Shown here: positions 17,823-27,114 of the stretch, one piece after another | Numbering within the stretch: the first letter of the stretch is position 1 | Layout: each line of letters starts with the position of its first letter | Assembly: GCF_013415885.1 (NCBI RefSeq) | Contig: NZ_CP058910.1 | Location: 3,720,001 to 3,784,000 of the forward strand | DNA: 64,000 nucleotides | Origin: Halosimplex rubrum | GTDB taxonomy: Archaea > Halobacteriota > Halobacteria > Halobacteriales > Haloarculaceae | Direction of reading: 5' to 3' | Notes under the pieces: generated by a model | The model's input: only the letters and a program-made list of their open reading frames with translations | What the model was told of the DNA's origin: nothing | Databases searched by the model: none | Made by a program: the position numbers and the translations under genes

Positions 17823-18794
17823 TCAGTGGATGCCCATCGCTTCGATCTGTTCCTGGTAGCGGTTTCGGATGGTGACCTCTGTCACCTGCGCCACGTCGGC
17901 GACTTCGCGCTGTGTCTTCTTCTCGTTGCACAGCAGGCTGGCCGCGTAGATGGCGGCGGCGGCGTAGCCGGTGGGCGATTTGCCCGAGAGCAGGCCCTTC
18001 TCGGCGGTCACGTCGATGATCTCGTTGGCCTTGGCCTGGACCTCCTCGGAGAGCTCCAGCTCGGAGACGAACCGGGGGACGTACTGCTTGGGGTCGACCG
18101 GCTCCATCTTCAGGCTGAGTTCCTGGGCGACGTAGCGGTAGGTGCGGCCGATCTCCTTCTGCTCGACGCGGGAGACCTCCGAGACCTCCTCGAGCGAGCG
18201 GGGGATGTCCTCCTGGCGGCAGGCGGCGTACAGACAGGCGGTGGCGACGCCCTCGATGGAGCGGCCGCGGATGAGGTCCTCGTCGAGCGCGCGACGATAG
18301 ATGACCGACGCCACCTCTCGAACGGACCGAGGCACGCCCAGCGCGGAGGCCATGCGGTCGATCTCCGAGAGCGCGAACTGGAGGTTGCGCTCGCCGGCGT
18401 CTTTCGTTCGGATGCGCTCCTGCCACTTGCGCAGTCGGTGCATCTGCGAGCGCTTCTCCGACGACAGGGAGCGACCGTAGGCGTCCTTGTCCTTCCAGTC
18501 GATCTGGGTGGTCAGCCCCTTGTCGTGCATCGTCTGGGTCGTCGGCGCGCCGACCCGCGATTTCTCCTGTCGCTCGCTGTGGTTGAACGCCCGCCACTCC
18601 GGCCCGCGGTCGATGTTGCCCTCGTCGATGATCAGTCCGCAGTCCTCGCAGACGATCTCCCCGCCGTCGGCGCTCGTCACGAGCGCGGACGACTCACACT
18701 CCGGACACTGCTGCTGTTCGGCCTGCTCGTCCGTTTGTTCCTCCTGTTTTTCCTCGGACTTCACACGCTCGCGCTGGCGGCTCGGCCGTTCCAT
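17823..18794 (-). CDS. tfb: Transcription initiation factor IIB (TFB)
   Basis: A 323-residue general transcription factor. It has an N-terminal zinc ribbon ([10 protein letters not shown] ... CEDCG, residues ~30-52), a B-finger/linker region with [18 protein letters not shown], and two cyclin-fold repeats. The second repeat ([19 protein letters not shown] and a C-terminal helix-turn-helix [11 protein letters not shown]) binds the BRE next to TATA. It would recruit RNA polymerase to TBP-bound promoters. A start at 18824 is possible in frame but would lie on the promoter, so the ATG at 18794 is chosen. Haloarchaea usually have several TFBs; this could be any of them. Confidence 0.93.
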   Translation of the reverse strand: MERPSRQRERVKSEEKQEEQTDEQAEQQQCPECESSALVTSADGGEIVCEDCGLIIDEGNIDRGPEWRAFNHSERQEKSRVGAPTTQTMHDKGLTTQIDWKDKDAYGRSLSSEKRSQMHRLRKWQERIRTKDAGERNLQFALSEIDRMASALGVPRSVREVASVIYRRALDEDLIRGRSIEGVATACLYAACRQEDIPRSLEEVSEVSRVEQKEIGRTYRYVAQELSLKMEPVDPKQYVPRFVSELELSEEVQAKANEIIDVTAEKGLLSGKSPTGYAAAAIYAASLLCNEKKTQREVADVAQVTEVTIRNRYQEQIEAMGIH

Positions 18795-18820
18795 TGTTCT
18801 TATATAGACAAATTTTGGGA

Positions 18821-18830
18821 ACATATAAAC
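18821..18830 (-). promoter_or_regulatory. TATA box of the tfb gene
   Basis: ACATATAAAC (minus strand GTTTATATGT) is centred ~31 nt from the tfb ATG at 18794. The surrounding 45 bases are unusually A/T-rich for this genome, including a second TATATA at 18800-18806. The same box would also suit a rightward start at 18852. Confidence 0.6.
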
Positions 18831-19054
18831 CCTTCGCCCGTCTTCCGTCGTATGTCAGACGACACAACGTCGGGAAGCGTACATATCCGGGGCTTCGGGT
18901 GTCGTACCGCGCGGAATCGAGTATCGGATCGGTTGCGGGACACGCGTCTGACATGCGGCTGACGACGGCGTTCGCGGCGCGCGGCGTGGGATTCCTGTCG
19001 TCGGGCCGATGAGTCGGGCGGGCGGCTCGATCGCCGGGTCGGGCGGTCTCGCCC

Positions 19055-19201
19055 TCACTCGCGGCGTTCGACGAGGAACTCCACGTCGCCGGCGTACACC
19101 GGCGCGGGGATGTCCAGGCAGTTCATCCCGAGGGAGGCGACGACGCGGCGTTCGAGGAAGCCACAGCGGTAGACGAACCCCGTCGCCAGGACGAAGGCCA
19201 T
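19055..19201 (-). CDS. Possible small protein or gene remnant, unrecognised
   Basis: A 48-residue frame from ATG 19201 has a sensible amino-acid mix for a real protein (MAFVLATGFVYRCGFLERR, then GMNCLDIPAPVYAGDVEFLV) and two Cys. The frame continues upstream without a start as HYFEAFGRS. Just before that, another frame reads YHITYSYEPP across a CCCCC run at about 19231. This hints at a longer gene broken by a 1-nt slip. I do not recognise a family. It could equally be chance coding in a GC-rich gap. Confidence 0.35.
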   Translation of the reverse strand: MAFVLATGFVYRCGFLERRVVASLGMNCLDIPAPVYAGDVEFLVERRE

Positions 19202-19326
19202 CGACCTCCCGAACGCCTCGAAGTAGTGGGGGCTCGTAGCTGTACGTGATGTGGTATCTGTTGCCGTCTCGACCGCCGAACCTCCGAGGGCGGGGCAACG
19301 CGGAGCGGCGCGGGACGGGGAACAAC

Positions 19327-19334
19327 GCTTAATC
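19327..19334 (+). promoter_or_regulatory. TATA-like box of the 3-hydroxyacyl-CoA dehydrogenase gene
   Basis: GCTTAATC-type element 24-31 nt before the ATG at 19358. It supports that start rather than the ATG three codons earlier at 19349. Confidence 0.45.
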
Positions 19335-19357
19335 GGGTCGGCGCTCGCATGGGGAGT

Positions 19358-20443
19358 ATGGACGTAGCCGTACTGGGCGCGGGCGCGACGGGGCGCGGGA
19401 TCGCGCGGTGTTGCGCGGCGGCGGGCCACGCCGTGACCCTCCACGACGACGACGCCAACGTCGTCATGGACGGGATCGACGCGGTCGAGGCGGGCCTGGA
19501 CGACGCGGTGGCCGCCGGCGACCTCGCCGCCGACGCACGCGAGTCGGCCGTCGGCAGCATCGAGGCGACCACCGGACTGGAGGGCGCGGTCGCCGACGCC
19601 GACATCGTGATCGAGACGACCGACGCCGAGCGCGACGAACGGCGGACGCTGTTCGCAGACGTCGAGGAGGCGGTCGACGAGGGGACGCTCGTCGCCACCA
19701 GCGGCGCGGCGGTGTCGGTGACGGCGGTCGCCGCCGGGCTCAGGAACCCCGGCCGCGCCGTCGGCCTGCACTTCGTCGACCCGCCGACCGCCCCGCTGGT
19801 CGAGGTGGTCGTCGCCGAGCAGACCACCGAACCCACGCGGGAGGCGGCCGTCTCGTTCGTGGACGGGCTCGGCCGGGAGTCGATCGTCGTCCGGGACACG
19901 CCCGGCTTCGCGGCGACGCGCCTGGGCCTGGCACTGGCCGTCGAGGCGATGACGATGGTCGACGAGCGCACCGCCGGCGTGGAAGCGATCGACCGGGCGA
20001 CGACCGCCGGCCACGACCACCCCGTCGGACCGCTCGCCGCCGCGGACGAGCGCGGGCTCGACACCACGCTCGCCGCCCTCGAACACCTCCAGGGGGCGCT
20101 GGGCGAGCGGTTCGCGCCGCCGCCGGTCCTCCGCGCGAAGGTCGAGGCGGGCGACCTCGGTCGCAAGACCGGCGAGGGGTTCTACGTCTGGGAGGGCGGC
20201 GAGCCGGTCGAACCGAGCGAGCCCGACCCGACGCCGGACCTGCGCGCCGAGAGCCCGGTCGCCCCCGAGGACCAGCCCGCGCCGGGCGAGCCCGACGGCG
20301 GCGGCTCGGGCGGCGACGGCCCGAACGGTGGCGGTCTGGACGGCGGCGGCCCGAACGACGACGAACCGGACGGCGACTTCGACGGCGGTCCGGACGGCAA
20401 CTTCGACGACTTCGGCGGTCCCACCGGCCCCGGTGACGGATGA
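19358..20443 (+). CDS. 3-hydroxyacyl-CoA dehydrogenase family protein with disordered acidic tail
   Basis: The 361-residue protein begins with a Rossmann NAD site (VAVLGAGATGRGIARCCA). It has the family core IVIETTDAERDERRTLFADV and the C-terminal domain (DTPGFAATRLGLALAVEAM, GEGFYVWEGG). It would oxidise 3-hydroxyacyl-CoA with NAD in fatty acid or hydroxybutyryl-CoA metabolism. Residues ~283-361 are a Pro/Glu then Gly/Asp/Asn-rich low-complexity tail not present in the usual ~280-residue enzymes. In the catalytic His region I see LHFVDPPT where the family normally has a HFFNP-like motif, so activity may differ. Its stop overlaps the next start (ATGA). Confidence 0.85.
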   Translation: MDVAVLGAGATGRGIARCCAAAGHAVTLHDDDANVVMDGIDAVEAGLDDAVAAGDLAADARESAVGSIEATTGLEGAVADADIVIETTDAERDERRTLFADVEEAVDEGTLVATSGAAVSVTAVAAGLRNPGRAVGLHFVDPPTAPLVEVVVAEQTTEPTREAAVSFVDGLGRESIVVRDTPGFAATRLGLALAVEAMTMVDERTAGVEAIDRATTAGHDHPVGPLAAADERGLDTTLAALEHLQGALGERFAPPPVLRAKVEAGDLGRKTGEGFYVWEGGEPVEPSEPDPTPDLRAESPVAPEDQPAPGEPDGGGSGGDGPNGGGLDGGGPNDDEPDGDFDGGPDGNFDDFGGPTGPGDG

Positions 20444-21051
20444 GCGACCGACGGGGCCGACGCGGCGGCGACGGTGGTGACCGCGCCCCCGACTTCGACA
20501 ATCCCGACGAGGACGACCCCGACATGGGGGACCTGTTCGACGAACTCGCCGAACTGGAGGACACCGTCGACTCCGAGGACGAGCGCGAGCAGGTCCGCGA
20601 GACGATGCGGGTGGCCCGGGAGGCCCAGGAGACGCCCGTCTTCGGTCGCGTTGTCTTCGGCTTCGACCGCAGCGACGCCGCCGAGGCGCTGCTTGGTTCG
20701 CTGCTCTTTGGCATCCCCATGTTCGTCGAGGGCGGCACGCACGAGGTCGGACTGTTCATCGCCGACCGGCCGCTGTACTTCCTGGCGACGAACGTCCTGA
20801 CGCTCGTGCTCGCCGCGGGGATCCTCTACGTCGCGGACTTCCAGGACGTGCGCGTCTACAACCCGATTTTCGGCATCATCCCCCGGAAGTTCGTCGGCGT
20901 GCTCACCATCCCGCTGGTGACGGCGCTCGTCGTGATGACCGTCTGGGGTCGCGTCGACTGGGCCGAACCCTGGCTCGCCGTCTGTCAGGTGAGCGTCGCG
21001 CTCGTGCCGATGTCCATCGGCGCGGCGCTGGGCGACCTGCTTCCGGGGTAG
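20440..21051 (+). CDS. DUF2391 family membrane protein
   Basis: A 203-residue protein with a very acidic ~55-residue N-terminus, then about four membrane helices. The first helix carries the family-like EALLGSLLFGIPMFVEGG (residues ~84-101); VLTLVLAAGILYVADF follows. DUF2391 proteins are predicted integral membrane proteins of unknown function. It is translationally coupled to the dehydrogenase by ATGA, but no functional link is obvious. Confidence 0.85.
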   Translation: MSDRRGRRGGDGGDRAPDFDNPDEDDPDMGDLFDELAELEDTVDSEDEREQVRETMRVAREAQETPVFGRVVFGFDRSDAAEALLGSLLFGIPMFVEGGTHEVGLFIADRPLYFLATNVLTLVLAAGILYVADFQDVRVYNPIFGIIPRKFVGVLTIPLVTALVVMTVWGRVDWAEPWLAVCQVSVALVPMSIGAALGDLLPG

Positions 21052-21095
21052 CGGACCGGAGCGGGTCTGCGACGCACACCGGGTCGCGCGCCCGC

Positions 21096-21485
21096 TCAGT
21101 GCTCGACGAACTCGATCAGGACACCACCCGTCGACTCGGGGTGGAGAAAGGCGACCTCGTGGCCCCACGCGCCCGGTCGCGGCTCCTCGTCGACGAGGTC
21201 GACGCCCGCGGCGCGGGCGCGGTCGAGCGCGTCCCCGATGTCGTCCGTCCGCAGCGCGAGGTGGTGGACGCCCCCGCCGTGGCCGTCGAGGAAGTTCGGG
21301 ATCGGCCCCTCGGCGTCGGCGGTCGGTTCGAGCAGCTCGAAGTAGCCGTTGCCCAGGTCGAGGAAGGCGACCCGTAGCTCCCCGAACCGTTCCTCGTGGG
21401 CCACCGAGGCGTTCAGGATCGCTTCGTACTGATCGATGAGCGCGTCGCGGTCGTCGGTCGCGATGCCCGCGTGGTCGAACTCCAT
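21096..21485 (-). CDS. mce: Methylmalonyl-CoA epimerase
   Basis: This 129-residue glyoxalase/VOC-fold enzyme interconverts (S)- and (R)-methylmalonyl-CoA between propionyl-CoA carboxylase and methylmalonyl-CoA mutase. The metal-ligand pattern is visible: FDHAGIA (His4), the Glu/Gln-containing strand FLDLGNGYFELLEP, GGVHHLALR (His ~75) and GVLIEFVEH (Glu ~126). Its length is normal. The mutase large subunit, encoded ~1.2 kb away, and the carboxylase genes further right belong to the same pathway. Confidence 0.92.
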   Translation of the reverse strand: MEFDHAGIATDDRDALIDQYEAILNASVAHEERFGELRVAFLDLGNGYFELLEPTADAEGPIPNFLDGHGGGVHHLALRTDDIGDALDRARAAGVDLVDEEPRPGAWGHEVAFLHPESTGGVLIEFVEH

Positions 21486-21603
21486 AGCGGCCGTTCGCCC
21501 GTCCGCGGCTTAATCCCGGTGTCGCTCGTCTCGACACTCGGTTCGGTGTGCGAATCGAACAGCAGTCGTATAGTCGCCGGTCCCGAAGGGCGGCCCGGGG
21601 AAC

Positions 21604-22599
21604 ATGACCGACTGGCTCCAACGTCATCAGGTCGCTATCTACGCCGCCAGTGTGGCTCTCGCCGTCGGGTTCGGAACGGGGCTTCCCGCAGCGGCCCCGC
21701 TTTTCGAGCGGGTGATCACTCCCGTGCTTGCGGTCCTCCTGTACGTCACCTTTCTCGAGATCCCGTTCACGAAGTTCCGTCGCGCGTTCACCAACGTCCG
21801 ATTTGTCGCCGCGGCACTCGGGATGAACTTCCTCGTCGTTCCGGTCGTCGTCTACGCCCTCACTCGATTCCTCCCACGAGAGCCGGCCATCCTCGTCGGG
21901 GTCTTCATGGTGCTGCTGACGCCGTGTATCGACTACGTCATCGCCTTCACCGAACTCGCGGGGGGCGACGCCGAGCAGGTCACCGCTACGACGCCGGTGC
22001 TGCTGGTCGCCCAGTTCCTGTTGCTTCCAGTGTACCTCTGGCTGTTCATCGGCGGGGAGGTCGCGGCTAGCATCGAAGCGGGACCGTTCGTCGAGGCGTT
22101 TCTGTTCCTCATCGCGCTCCCGTTGACGTTCGCGTGGCTCACCGCCGTCTGTGCCGTCCGCTCCGACGCGGGCCGCCGGTTGGAACGGGCGATGGGCCGA
22201 CTCCCCGTGCCGATGATGGCCGCGACCCTCCTGGTCGTCATCGCCTCCCAGATCCCCCGAGTCGGAAATTCGATCGGGCGAATTGCCGCCGTCGTTCCCG
22301 TCTACGTCGCGTTCCTCGCCGTCATGCCGCTGTTGGGACGCCTCGCCGGCGGCGTAGCCAGGATGGGCGTCGGCGAGACCCGCGCGCTCGTGTTCACCTC
22401 GGTGACCAGGAACTCGCTCGTCGTCCTCCCGCTGGCGCTCGCGCTCCCGTCGAGCTACGACCTCGTGCCGGCCGTCGTGGTCACACAGACGCTGGTCGAA
22501 CTCGCGGGAATGGTCGTTCTCACGCGGACGGTGCCCGCGTGGCTCGTCCGGACGCGACCCGAACCGCTCTCGATACCCGAAGTCACGAAGCGGGATTGA
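21604..22599 (+). CDS. Bile acid:sodium symporter/Acr3-like transporter
   Basis: A 331-residue membrane protein with about ten helices in two inverted halves, as in the BASS/Acr3 superfamily. The motif VLLTPCIDYVIAF (residues ~102-114) places a Cys in helix 4 where Acr3 arsenite exporters have their conserved Cys. The late FTSVTRNSLVVLPLALALP is the second crossover region. It could export arsenite or move an organic anion. No ars genes are adjacent, so the substrate is open. Confidence 0.82.
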   Translation: MTDWLQRHQVAIYAASVALAVGFGTGLPAAAPLFERVITPVLAVLLYVTFLEIPFTKFRRAFTNVRFVAAALGMNFLVVPVVVYALTRFLPREPAILVGVFMVLLTPCIDYVIAFTELAGGDAEQVTATTPVLLVAQFLLLPVYLWLFIGGEVAASIEAGPFVEAFLFLIALPLTFAWLTAVCAVRSDAGRRLERAMGRLPVPMMAATLLVVIASQIPRVGNSIGRIAAVVPVYVAFLAVMPLLGRLAGGVARMGVGETRALVFTSVTRNSLVVLPLALALPSSYDLVPAVVVTQTLVELAGMVVLTRTVPAWLVRTRPEPLSIPEVTKRD

Positions 22600-22707
22600 A
22601 CCGGTACTGGCTCGGGTCCGCGAGTGATCTGTCTGACGCGTACGGAGCGCGCTCTCCGAGAGACGAACCGAAGAACCGGCGGTGCAACGAGTCGGCCCAC
22701 CGCTCGC

Positions 22708-24393
22708 CTACATCGCGGCGCCGGGCTGGTACTCGCCGAACTCCTCGCGCAGCGCGTTACAGATCTCGCCGGTCGTCGCGTAGGTCTTCACGGCGTCGAC
22801 GATGTACGGCATCAGGTTCTCCTCGCCGGCGGCGGCCTCACTCAGCGCCGCCAGCGCCGCCTCGACGGCCTCGTCGTCGCGCTCCTCCCGAACCGACTCC
22901 AGCCGTTCGATCTGCGAGCGCTCCTGCTCCTCGGAGACCTCCTCGACGTCGGGGTCCTGGGCGTCCTCCTCGACGGTGTACTCGTTGACGCCGACGATGA
23001 CCCGCTCCCCGCTCTCGATCTCCTCCTGGCGCTCGTAGGCCACGTCCTGGATCTGGCGCTGGACCCAGCCGCTCTCGATGGCCTGTCCCATCCCGCCGCG
23101 GGCGTCGACCTCGTCGACGATCTCGCGGGCCTCGGCCTCGACCTCGTCGGTGAGGTGCTCGACGTAGTAGCTGCCGCCCAGCGGGTCGATGGTGTCGGCG
23201 ACGCCGGACTCGTGGGCGAGGATCTGCTGGGTGCGCAGCGCCGTCCGGACGGACTGTTCGGTGGGCAGGGAGAGGGCCTCGTCCTTGCCGTTGGTGTGGA
23301 GGCTCTGGGTGCCGCCCAGCACCGCCGCGAGCGCCTGGTAGGCCACCCGGACGACGTTGTTCTCGATCTGCTGGGCGGTCAGCGTCGACCCCGCGGTCTG
23401 GGTGTGGAACTTCAGCTGCTTGGAGGCGTCGGCCTCGGCGTCGAACCGTTCCTCCATGATCGTCTTCCACATCCGCCGGGCCGCGCGGAACTTCGCGACC
23501 TCTTCGAGGATGTTGTTGTAGGAGGCGAAGAAAAAGGAGAGCTGCGGGGCGAACTCGTCGACGTCGAGCCCGGCGTCCCGGGCCGCTTCGACGTACTCGA
23601 TGCCGTCGGCGAGGGTGAAGGCGATCTCCTGGGCCGCCGTCGAGCCGGCTTCGCGGATGTGATACCCCGAGATGGAGATGGTGTTGAAGCTGGGCACTTC
23701 CGCGGCGCAGTACTCGAAGATGTCCGTGATGATGCGCATCGACGGCTCCGGCGGGAAGATGTAGGTGTTGCGGGCGATGTACTCCTTGAGCACGTCGTTC
23801 TGGATGGTCCCGCGGAGCTCCTCCCGGGGGACGCCCTGCTGGTCGCCGATGGCGATGTACATCGCGAGCAGGACGCTGGCGGGGGCGTTGATCGTCATCG
23901 ACGTGGACACCTCGTCCAGCGGGATGCCGTCGAAGACCGTCTCCATGTCCCGCAGCGAGTCGATGGCGACGCCCGCTTTCCCCACTTCCCCGGCGGCCAT
24001 GGCCGCGTCGGAGTCGTAGCCCATCTGCGTGGGCAGGTCGAACGCCATCGAGAGCCCGGTCTGGCCCTCGTCCATGAGGTAGTGAAAGCGCTCGTTGGTC
24101 TCACTGGCGGTGCCCATGCCGGCGTACTGGCGCATCGTCCAGAGGCGCCCGCGGTACATCGTCGAGTAGACGCCGCGGGTGTACGGCTCCTCGCCGGGGA
24201 AACCCAGGTCCGCCTCGTAGTCCAGGTCGGCCACGTCGGCGGGCGTGTACAGCGGGTCGACTTCCTGACCGGCGGTGTCGGTCTCGAAGGGGTCCTCGCG
24301 CTCGCCGAAGCGGTCGACGGTGGGTCCCCGGGTCTCGGCCTCCCACTGCTCGCGGCCCTCGCGGATAGCCGCGAGGTCGTCGTCGTCGAACAT
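22708..24393 (-). CDS. mcmA1: Methylmalonyl-CoA mutase, large (catalytic) subunit
   Basis: This 561-residue TIM-barrel subunit rearranges (R)-methylmalonyl-CoA to succinyl-CoA using adenosylcobalamin. Recognisable segments are [20 protein letters not shown] (residues ~70-89), [32 protein letters not shown] and [16 protein letters not shown]. The B12-binding domain (DxHxxG) is absent, so a separate small subunit must be encoded elsewhere. The ATG at 24393 is preferred to an upstream in-frame start because a TATA-like GGCTAAGG lies ~24-31 nt before it. It belongs to the same route as the nearby epimerase. Confidence 0.93.
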   Translation of the reverse strand: MFDDDDLAAIREGREQWEAETRGPTVDRFGEREDPFETDTAGQEVDPLYTPADVADLDYEADLGFPGEEPYTRGVYSTMYRGRLWTMRQYAGMGTASETNERFHYLMDEGQTGLSMAFDLPTQMGYDSDAAMAAGEVGKAGVAIDSLRDMETVFDGIPLDEVSTSMTINAPASVLLAMYIAIGDQQGVPREELRGTIQNDVLKEYIARNTYIFPPEPSMRIITDIFEYCAAEVPSFNTISISGYHIREAGSTAAQEIAFTLADGIEYVEAARDAGLDVDEFAPQLSFFFASYNNILEEVAKFRAARRMWKTIMEERFDAEADASKQLKFHTQTAGSTLTAQQIENNVVRVAYQALAAVLGGTQSLHTNGKDEALSLPTEQSVRTALRTQQILAHESGVADTIDPLGGSYYVEHLTDEVEAEAREIVDEVDARGGMGQAIESGWVQRQIQDVAYERQEEIESGERVIVGVNEYTVEEDAQDPDVEEVSEEQERSQIERLESVREERDDEAVEAALAALSEAAAGEENLMPYIVDAVKTYATTGEICNALREEFGEYQPGAAM

Positions 24394-24536
24394 ACCCCCG
24401 TGTTCGTCCGGCGGCCCCTTAGCCGTTGGCGAGGGACCGAGAGACACCACCTGTACTGACCATGACCGGCCGCGTGCATCCCGGGAACCGGTCGCGTGGC
24501 GGGTAGTTTAACCGCGCACGGTCCGTCGATTCGGGC

Positions 24537-25640
24537 ATGACTCCCGAGGAACTCCGCGCGGACGTGCCCGCGATGGACCGCGGCGTCTACCTCAACACCG
24601 GCGCGGGCGGGCCGAGTCCCCGCCGGGTCGTCGACGCGACCGAGGACGCCCTAGAGTACCACGAGTACGAGGCGCCGACCGGCGCCGGCACCTACGGCGC
24701 GCTGTTCGACGCGCTCGACGAGACGCGCGAGGTCGTCGCCGGCCACGTCGGCGTCGCTCCCGAGTCCGTCGCGCTCACCCAGTCCACCACCGACGGCATC
24801 GGCCGGATCGCCGCCGCGATGGACTGGCAGCCCGGCGACGTGGTCGTCCGCACCGACCAGGAGCACTCCGCGGGCATCCTCCCCTGGGAGCGCCTGCAGC
24901 AGACCCACGGCATCGAGGTCCGCGTCGTCGAGGCCGCCGGCGGGGGCGTCGACCGCGAGGAGTGGAAGGCCGCCGTCGACGGCGCGACACTCGCCGTGTT
25001 CAGCTCGCTGTGCTGGACCGACGGCTGTCGCCTGCCCGTCGCGGAACTCACCGACATCGCCCACGACGGCGGCGCGCGCGTCCTCGTCGACGCCGTCCAG
25101 TCGGTCGGCCAGCGCCCCGTCGACTTCGGCGCGTGGGGCGCCGACGCGGTCGCCGCCGCCGGTCACAAGTGGCTCATGGGGCCGACCGGTACCGGCTTCC
25201 TCCACGTCACCGACGAGTTCGCCGAGTCGCTCGAACCCGCGCAGGTCGGCTACATGGGCGTCGAGGACCCCGAGGCCGACGACTGGGGGCTCAAGCCCGA
25301 CGCCCGCCGCTTCGAGGTCGGCAGCGTCTCGCCCGTCCCCTACGCCGGCCTCCGCGAGGGCATCGCAACCGTCGAGGACCTCGGGTTCGAGACCGTCACC
25401 GACCGTATCGAGCGCCTCACCGACCGACTGAAAGAGGGGCTGGGCGACCGTCTCGTCTCGCCGGAGCGCTTCGAGTCCGGACTGGTCGCCTTCGCGGCCG
25501 ACGACCCCGAAGGGACCGCGGAGCGACTCGCCGACGCCGGGATCTACGTCCGCGACATTCCGCCGACGGGCACCGTGCGCGTCTCCGTCCACGTCTTCAA
25601 CACCGCCGACGATATCGACGCCCTGCTCGACGCGCTCTGA
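24537..25640 (+). CDS. Class V aminotransferase (cysteine desulfurase/isopenicillin N epimerase-like)
   Basis: This 367-residue PLP enzyme carries the opening GVYLNTGAGGPSPRRV, ALTQSTTDGI for phosphate binding, VLVDAVQSVGQ (PLP-contacting Asp), and AAGHKWLMGPTGTGF containing the Schiff-base Lys (~residue 206). There is no conserved Cys loop of the kind SufS/IscS use for sulfur transfer, so a non-desulfurase role (aminotransfer, epimerase-like or lyase) is as likely. A TATA-like AGTTTAACC sits near 24504-24512. It is convergent, with a 1-nt gap, to the GDPD gene. Confidence 0.87.
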   Translation: MTPEELRADVPAMDRGVYLNTGAGGPSPRRVVDATEDALEYHEYEAPTGAGTYGALFDALDETREVVAGHVGVAPESVALTQSTTDGIGRIAAAMDWQPGDVVVRTDQEHSAGILPWERLQQTHGIEVRVVEAAGGGVDREEWKAAVDGATLAVFSSLCWTDGCRLPVAELTDIAHDGGARVLVDAVQSVGQRPVDFGAWGADAVAAAGHKWLMGPTGTGFLHVTDEFAESLEPAQVGYMGVEDPEADDWGLKPDARRFEVGSVSPVPYAGLREGIATVEDLGFETVTDRIERLTDRLKEGLGDRLVSPERFESGLVAFAADDPEGTAERLADAGIYVRDIPPTGTVRVSVHVFNTADDIDALLDAL

Positions 25641-25641
25641 C

Positions 25642-26289
25642 TCAGGAGAGACAGCACTCCGGGAAGTCCGTGATCACGCCGTCGACGCCCGCCTCGCGGA
25701 GCCGCTCGGTCTCCTCGGGTTCGGTGACGGTCCAGGCGTTGACCCTCATTCCGGCGCCGTGTGCGCGCTCGACGAGCGAGGCGTCGCACGAACCCAGGTT
25801 CGGATGCACGAACGAACACCCGAGTCCCCGCGCTCGGGAGACCAGCCCCTCGCCCTCGAACTGGACGAGCGCGGTGGGCACCCCCTCGACCTCGGTGAGC
25901 GCCTGCGGGTCGAACGACGAGACGACGGCGTCGCAGCCGGTTTCGGCGACGACCCGCTCGACGGCCTCGCCGGTCCCGCGTTCTTTCAACTCGGCGTGGA
26001 GGGTCACGTCATCGGGAATCGTCGCGGCGACTTCCTCGAAGGTCGGCACGCCGAAATCGGACCCCTCGACCGACAGCGCCGCCAGTTCCGCGGCGGTGTG
26101 GGCCGAGACGGGGCCGCTCCCGTCAGTCGTCCGGTCGACCGTCTCGTCGTGGTGGACGACGAGTTCGCCGGAGCCGCAGACCCGCACGTCGACCTCGACG
26201 CCGTCGGCCCGGTCTGCCGCGTCGGCGACGGCCGCGACGGTGTTCTCCGGGTTGACGCCGGGGAAGCCACGATGGGCGATGCAGTCCAT
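25642..26289 (-). CDS. Glycerophosphoryl diester phosphodiesterase (GDPD)
   Basis: A 215-residue single-domain GDPD. It starts with the signature CIAHRGFPGVNPENTVAA, then has GVEVDVRVCGSGELVVHHD with the metal-binding Glu/Asp and the second catalytic His. NAWTVTEPEETERLREAGVD and ITDFPE near the end are typical. It would cleave glycerophosphodiesters to glycerol phosphate and an alcohol. The start at 26289 leaves MDCIAHRG with almost no leader, usual for archaeal forms. It is divergent from the SDR gene at 26371. Confidence 0.9.
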   Translation of the reverse strand: MDCIAHRGFPGVNPENTVAAVADAADRADGVEVDVRVCGSGELVVHHDETVDRTTDGSGPVSAHTAAELAALSVEGSDFGVPTFEEVAATIPDDVTLHAELKERGTGEAVERVVAETGCDAVVSSFDPQALTEVEGVPTALVQFEGEGLVSRARGLGCSFVHPNLGSCDASLVERAHGAGMRVNAWTVTEPEETERLREAGVDGVITDFPECCLS

Positions 26290-26338
26290 GCTCCGGCGTT
26301 CGCCCGGTCGGGGGGTAGGCCTTGCGCCCGCCGACTCA

Positions 26339-26347
26339 CCTTTAACC
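26339..26347 (+). promoter_or_regulatory. TATA-like box of the SDR gene
   Basis: CCTTTAACC lies 24-32 nt before the ATG at 26371 in the 81-nt gap between two divergent genes. Confidence 0.45.
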
Positions 26348-26370
26348 GCCGCCGGTCCCAATCGACGACC

Positions 26371-27096
26371 ATGTCAGTCGACTTCGACTTCGGGGACAGC
26401 GTGGTGCTCGTGACCGGCGCCGCCGGGACGCTCGGCAGCGCGGTCTGCGAGGCGTTCGCCGACGCGGGCGCGACCGTCTGCGGCGCCGACGTGGTCGGGC
26501 CCGACAGCGAGGACTTCGCGCTCGACACCGACCGCGACCGCGTCGACTTCTACCAGGGGGATTTCACCGACGAAGCGGCGGTGGCCGACACCCTCTCGAC
26601 CGTCGTCGACGACCACGGCGGCCTCGACGCGCTCTGCAACGTCGCCGGCACCTGGCGCGGCGGCACGCCCATCGACGAGACCGAGGCGGACACCTTCGAC
26701 TTCCTCGTGGACGTGAACCTCAAGACGATGTTCCTCGCCTCGAAGCACGCGATCCCCCATCTCCGGGAGTCGGGTCTGGCCGGCCAGGGCGCCATCGTCA
26801 GCGTCTCCGCCCGCTCGTCGCTGGAGGGCGGCGAGGGCGACGGCCCCTACCGGGCGTCGAAAGCGGGAGTCAGGATCCTCACCGAGACCATCGCCGAGGA
26901 GAATTCCGGCGACGTGCGGGCCAACGCTGTCATGCCGAGCGTCATCGACACGCCGATGAACCGCGAGATGATGCCCGACGCCGACCACGACAAGTGGGTC
27001 GACCCGTCGGACATCGCCGAGACGATCCTCTATCTCTGTTCGGACGCCGCCAGCGTCACCAGCGGCGCGGCGGTCCCGGTGTACGGGGAAGCGTAG
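26371..27096 (+). CDS. Short-chain dehydrogenase/reductase (SDR)
   Basis: This 241-residue classical SDR has a cofactor loop TGAAGTLGSAV (residues ~15-25). The Asp in CGADVVG after strand 2 hints at NAD preference. CNVAGTW stands where NNAG is usual. The catalytic Ser is in SVSARSSLEGG, and YRASKAGVR supplies Tyr and Lys. The C-terminal GAAVPVYGEA resembles the end of gluconate-5-dehydrogenase/3-oxoacyl-ACP reductase types. The substrate cannot be deduced. A TATA-like box at 26339-26347 supports the start. Confidence 0.9.
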   Translation: MSVDFDFGDSVVLVTGAAGTLGSAVCEAFADAGATVCGADVVGPDSEDFALDTDRDRVDFYQGDFTDEAAVADTLSTVVDDHGGLDALCNVAGTWRGGTPIDETEADTFDFLVDVNLKTMFLASKHAIPHLRESGLAGQGAIVSVSARSSLEGGEGDGPYRASKAGVRILTETIAEENSGDVRANAVMPSVIDTPMNREMMPDADHDKWVDPSDIAETILYLCSDAASVTSGAAVPVYGEA

Positions 27097-27114
27097 CGGG
27101 CGGCCGAGACCGAT

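Noticed and set aside
24394-24450. Longer start for the mutase large subunit at 24450
   Set aside because: The extra 19 residues are not typical of the family and would overlap the TATA-like element serving the start at 24393.
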